Source: Chloroflexus islandicus
GTDB taxonomy: Bacteria; Chloroflexota; Chloroflexia; Chloroflexales; Chloroflexaceae
Direction: 5' to 3'
Assembly: GCF_001650695.1 (NCBI RefSeq)
Contig: NZ_LWQS01000057.1
Location: 1-51,217 of the forward strand
Length of the DNA stretch: 51,217 nt
Shown: in pieces, positions 48,928 to 51,217 of the stretch
How the letters are laid out: each line of letters opens with the position of its first letter
How positions within the stretch are numbered: the stretch's first letter is position 1
Translations under genes and position numbers: made by a program
The notes under the pieces: model-generated
What the model was told of the DNA's origin: nothing
What the model saw: the letters and a program-made list of their open reading frames with translations, nothing else
The model's database searches: none

Positions 48928-49776
48928 TCACCGGCGAGCGAAGAAATCCATCTGCTGCTCTTGATACTGGCCCATCGAGCGATACTTTTGGTACCGTTCA
49001 CGCATCAGCGTCTCGAGATCACGCTGCTGCAAATCGGCCAGATGGAAGCGGAGCCGTTCGCCGACCGCAGTAATCGCGGCGAGACGGTCAGTATGCGCGC
49101 CGCCGGGTGGTTCTGGAATCACCTCATCGATAATGCGCAACTCGAAGAGATCGGCGGCGGTCAACTTCAGGGCCTTAGCAGCCTCAGGCGCCTTCGCGGC
49201 ATCGCGCCAGAGGATCGAAGCGGCTGCTTCGGGCGGGGCAACGGAATAGATCGAATTCTCTTGCATCAGAATGCGATCGGCGACACTGATCGCCAAGGCG
49301 CCGCCGCTACCACCCTCGCCGATGACGACAGCAATGCTCGGCACCCGCAAGGTCGTCATCAGCATAATGCTTTCGGCAATCGCATTCGCTTGGCCGCGCT
49401 CTTCCGAACTCTTGGTCGGATCGGCGGCGGGGGTATCCACAAAGCAAATCACCGGCAACCCAAACTTCTCAGCGTGGCGCATCAAGCGCTGCGCCTTGCG
49501 GTAGCCTTCCGGGTGGGGCATACCGAAATTGCGCCGCATATTCTCGCGGGTATCGTTGCCCTTCTGGTGGCCGATCACCATCACCGTCTGGCCGGCAAAC
49601 GTCGCCATCCCGCCGACCATCGCCGGATCATCACCAAACCGTCGATCGCCGTGCAACTCGACAAAATCCTCGCAGAGCGCGGCGATATAGTCGAGCGTAT
49701 GCGGACGCTGCGGATGGCGCGCCAACTGCACGCGATCCCACGGCGTCATCGTTTGTTGGGGAGGAGTTTCTTCCAT
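48928..49776 (-). CDS. accA: Acetyl-CoA carboxylase carboxyltransferase alpha subunit
   Basis: Transfers carboxyl from carboxybiotin to acetyl-CoA together with AccD. The 282-residue product has ELHGDRRFGDDPAM, VIGHQKGNDTRENMRRNFGMPHPEGYRKA, IGEGGSGGALA and YSVAPPEAAASILW. Two unusual features: it is about 35 residues shorter at the N-terminus than E. coli AccA, and the normally invariant DTPGAYPG...AEERGQ reads DTPAADPTKSSEERGQ. In Chloroflexus malonyl-CoA feeds both lipids and the 3-hydroxypropionate bicycle. It follows accD after 18 bases. Confidence 0.93.
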   Translation of the reverse strand: MEETPPQQTMTPWDRVQLARHPQRPHTLDYIAALCEDFVELHGDRRFGDDPAMVGGMATFAGQTVMVIGHQKGNDTRENMRRNFGMPHPEGYRKAQRLMRHAEKFGLPVICFVDTPAADPTKSSEERGQANAIAESIMLMTTLRVPSIAVVIGEGGSGGALAISVADRILMQENSIYSVAPPEAAASILWRDAAKAPEAAKALKLTAADLFELRIIDEVIPEPPGGAHTDRLAAITAVGERLRFHLADLQQRDLETLMRERYQKYRSMGQYQEQQMDFFARR

Positions 49777-49794
49777 ACCGTGCCTCGCGTGATC

Positions 49795-50715
49795 TTACAT
49801 AATCGGCTGTGGGAGAGTGGCGCGGCGCGCCGCGAGCTGATCGGTTCTAGCTGCCGGAGCCGGTCGCTGCTGGTAGAGCTTGAGGAGGCGCGCCAGCACA
49901 TCACGCATCTCACTGCGCGGCACCACCATATCGATCATCCCGTGCTCGAGCATAAACTCAGCCGTCTGGAAACCAGCAGGCAACTTCTGGCGCATAATCT
50001 GCTCGATCAGGCGCTTGCCGGCAAAGCCGATGTTAGCACCCGGTTCGGCGATAATCACATCGGCCACCGACGGGTACGAGGCAGTCACACCACCGTAGCA
50101 TGGGTCAACCAACAGGGCGATATGGGGTTGGCCGGCATCCGCCAAGCGGGTCAGCGCCATCGTCACCTTGGCCATCTGCATCAAGCCGATCACACCCTCT
50201 TGCTGGCGCGCGCCGCCTGAGGTATTAATCGTCAGCAACGGCACCCCCAGCTCAGCGGCGCGCTCGGCGGCGCGGGCCATCTTCTCGCCATAGACGCTAC
50301 CCATTGACGCACCCATAAACGAGAAATCACCGACGGCGACACACAGTTTCATACCGCTAATCGCGCCGACACCGGAAATCACGGCATCAGCCATACCGGT
50401 GCGCTGCTGGGCCTTGGCCAATTTGGCGGCATAGCTCTCATCAGCAGCGACAAAACCGAGCGGGTCGGTCGGCAACAGATTAGCGTCCATCTCGCGGAAC
50501 GATCCGACATCGAGCAGACCGATCCACTCGTGGGCGCTAAGGCGCATGTGATGACCGCACTTCGGGCAGACTTTGAGATTGTCGTTGAGCTGTTTCTTGT
50601 AAATCAACTCGCGACACTCGCTGCACTTCACCCACAGATCGTCCGGGATTTGGGCATTGTCCTGATCATCAGGCCCGGTAAACCCTTTTCGGCTGAGGCG
50701 GAAGAACTCTTTCAC
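49795..50715 (-). CDS. accD: Acetyl-CoA carboxylase carboxyltransferase beta subunit
   Basis: 306 residues, with the N-terminal zinc ribbon (Cys31, Cys34, Cys50, Cys53), then GMADAVISGVGAISGMKLCVAVGDFSFMGASMGSVYGEK, INTSGGARQQEG and IAEPGANIGFAGKRLIEQ, all typical of AccD. It forms an alpha2beta2 complex with AccA, and biotin carboxylase and carrier are not in this window. Transcribed on the minus strand before accA. Confidence 0.96.
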   Translation of the reverse strand: MKEFFRLSRKGFTGPDDQDNAQIPDDLWVKCSECRELIYKKQLNDNLKVCPKCGHHMRLSAHEWIGLLDVGSFREMDANLLPTDPLGFVAADESYAAKLAKAQQRTGMADAVISGVGAISGMKLCVAVGDFSFMGASMGSVYGEKMARAAERAAELGVPLLTINTSGGARQQEGVIGLMQMAKVTMALTRLADAGQPHIALLVDPCYGGVTASYPSVADVIIAEPGANIGFAGKRLIEQIMRQKLPAGFQTAEFMLEHGMIDMVVPRSEMRDVLARLLKLYQQRPAPAARTDQLAARRATLPQPIM

Positions 50716-50791
50716 TGTTCCCTACGCTTTCACTTGGCGCACATGCGCGCGTCTGCTGGTGATTTTATTCACAGTGGCGTTATTGCCATGT

Positions 50792-50797
50792 ATTATA
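50792..50797 (-). promoter_or_regulatory. Possible -10 box of accDA
   Basis: TATAAT on the minus strand, about 77 bases before the accD start codon. No convincing -35 is seen, although the surroundings are A/T-rich. Confidence 0.45.
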
Positions 50798-50939
50798 GCA
50801 TGAGCCGTAAAGAGGGTGTATCTGTGAGATCTGATTGACATTGCGCGATCGAACTAAACTGCAACGCGAGCGGGATAAAAGCGTTTTAGCTGACTAGAAA
50901 GCCAAAAAAGAACCATGTATTGCCGGCAGCTTGCGCCGC

Positions 50940-50968
50940 TTGACAAATCGGGCAAGAGTTGCTATACT
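50940..50968 (+). promoter_or_regulatory. Consensus promoter of the gene at the right edge
   Basis: TTGACA (50940-50945), 17-bp spacer, TATACT (50963-50968). The start would be near 50975, leaving a leader of about 240 bases. Confidence 0.8.
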
Positions 50969-50974
50969 CCCCAT

Positions 50975-51214
50975 CGTCAATCGCACCGCGGTTGACACGG
51001 AGGACGGCCCGCGTGGCACGCTCCGCACCAAATGGCCCGTCGTCATCCGGCGCAGCGCAGTTTGCCTGCTCCGCTTTTTTTCGCCGTCGGGCCGGTCGTA
51101 CCTTGACAACTCACGCGATTGCAAGCGAGAACGATGTTTGGTCTCACCATCGGGCTGCCGTCCACCGCAGCCGATGGCTCCGTCGGGCCGCCTTGGCCAC
51201 GACGGAGGGAAGAC
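50975..51214 (+). promoter_or_regulatory. Long structured leader of the right-edge gene
   Basis: About 240 bases without a convincing gene. GTCGGGCCG occurs twice (near 51085 and 51182), and both copies can pair with CGGCCCG near 51005 or GGCCCG near 51034. A G/C-rich imperfect hairpin followed by CCGCTTTTTTT (about 51048-51081) looks like a weak intrinsic terminator. No known riboswitch was recognised. Confidence 0.4.
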
Positions 51215-51217
51215 ATG
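51215..51217 (+). CDS. Start codon of a gene running off the right edge
   Basis: ATG with GGAGG (51204-51208) six bases before it and a consensus promoter further upstream. Only the start codon lies in the window, so the product is unknown. Confidence 0.55.

Noticed and set aside
50894-51124. Small minus-strand frame over the right-edge promoter
   Set aside because: It overlaps a near-consensus plus-strand promoter and leader and lacks a ribosome site.

Overview
The window looks like a chromosome segment from a Chloroflexales bacterium, most probably Chloroflexus. This is inferred from G+C-rich coding sequence, lipoprotein linkers rich in V/E/T of the kind common in Chloroflexi, secreted proteins with a Y/F-I-P-L motif, a V4R-domain protein, and noncoding islands packed with G/C-rich hairpin repeats. 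No rRNA, tRNA, CRISPR array, transposase or phage gene was recognised.

Layout. 1-1371: repeat island. 1372-6612: PaaK-like adenylate-forming enzyme, uvrA, and a convergent pentapeptide-repeat protein. 6631-11498 (minus): V4R protein, then a polyamine-type ABC operon read potA-potB-potC-potD. 11823-13591 (minus): two-gene ATPase + DUF4276 module, a candidate defence system. 13656-14837: M24 peptidase. 14838-16094: second repeat island with three 171-bp tandem units. 16095-18795 (minus): ftsK and a small conserved-looking gene. 18878-24171 (plus): greA behind a near-consensus promoter and a leader terminator, then lysS followed by an AbrB-like/Doc-like pair, an SDR protein and an acyltransferase with overlapping ends. 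24228-25681 (minus): maf and a NarL-type response regulator. 25786-32583 (plus): peptide/nickel-type ABC operon with a consensus promoter, a 270-nt leader containing a short Arg-rich ORF, and a substrate-binding protein whose two halves are in swapped order. 32667-33902: SbcD-like nuclease. 33903-34483: third repeat patch. 34484-46037 (plus): surface-glycan cluster of twelve genes (nucleotide-sugar enzymes, five glycosyltransferases, a deacetylase, two hexapeptide acyltransferases). 46029-48724 (minus): two secreted proteins, one a GH5-like hydrolase. 48928-50715 (minus): accD-accA. A consensus promoter and a start codon at the extreme right edge mark the next gene.

How the genes fit together. 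The pot and opp-type operons are complete importers. accDA supplies the carboxyltransferase for malonyl-CoA, used in fatty-acid synthesis and, in Chloroflexus, in the 3-hydroxypropionate bicycle. The glycan cluster would make an amino-sugar precursor, transfer sugars and decorate the product, but no flippase or polymerase is present here. The most unusual items are the apparently circularly permuted solute-binding protein with its partner permease carrying an extra external loop, the Arg-rich leader ORF in front of it, the ATPase-DUF4276 pair, and a Doc-like protein that has lost its catalytic residues. All family calls come from reading motifs by eye; no search was run.
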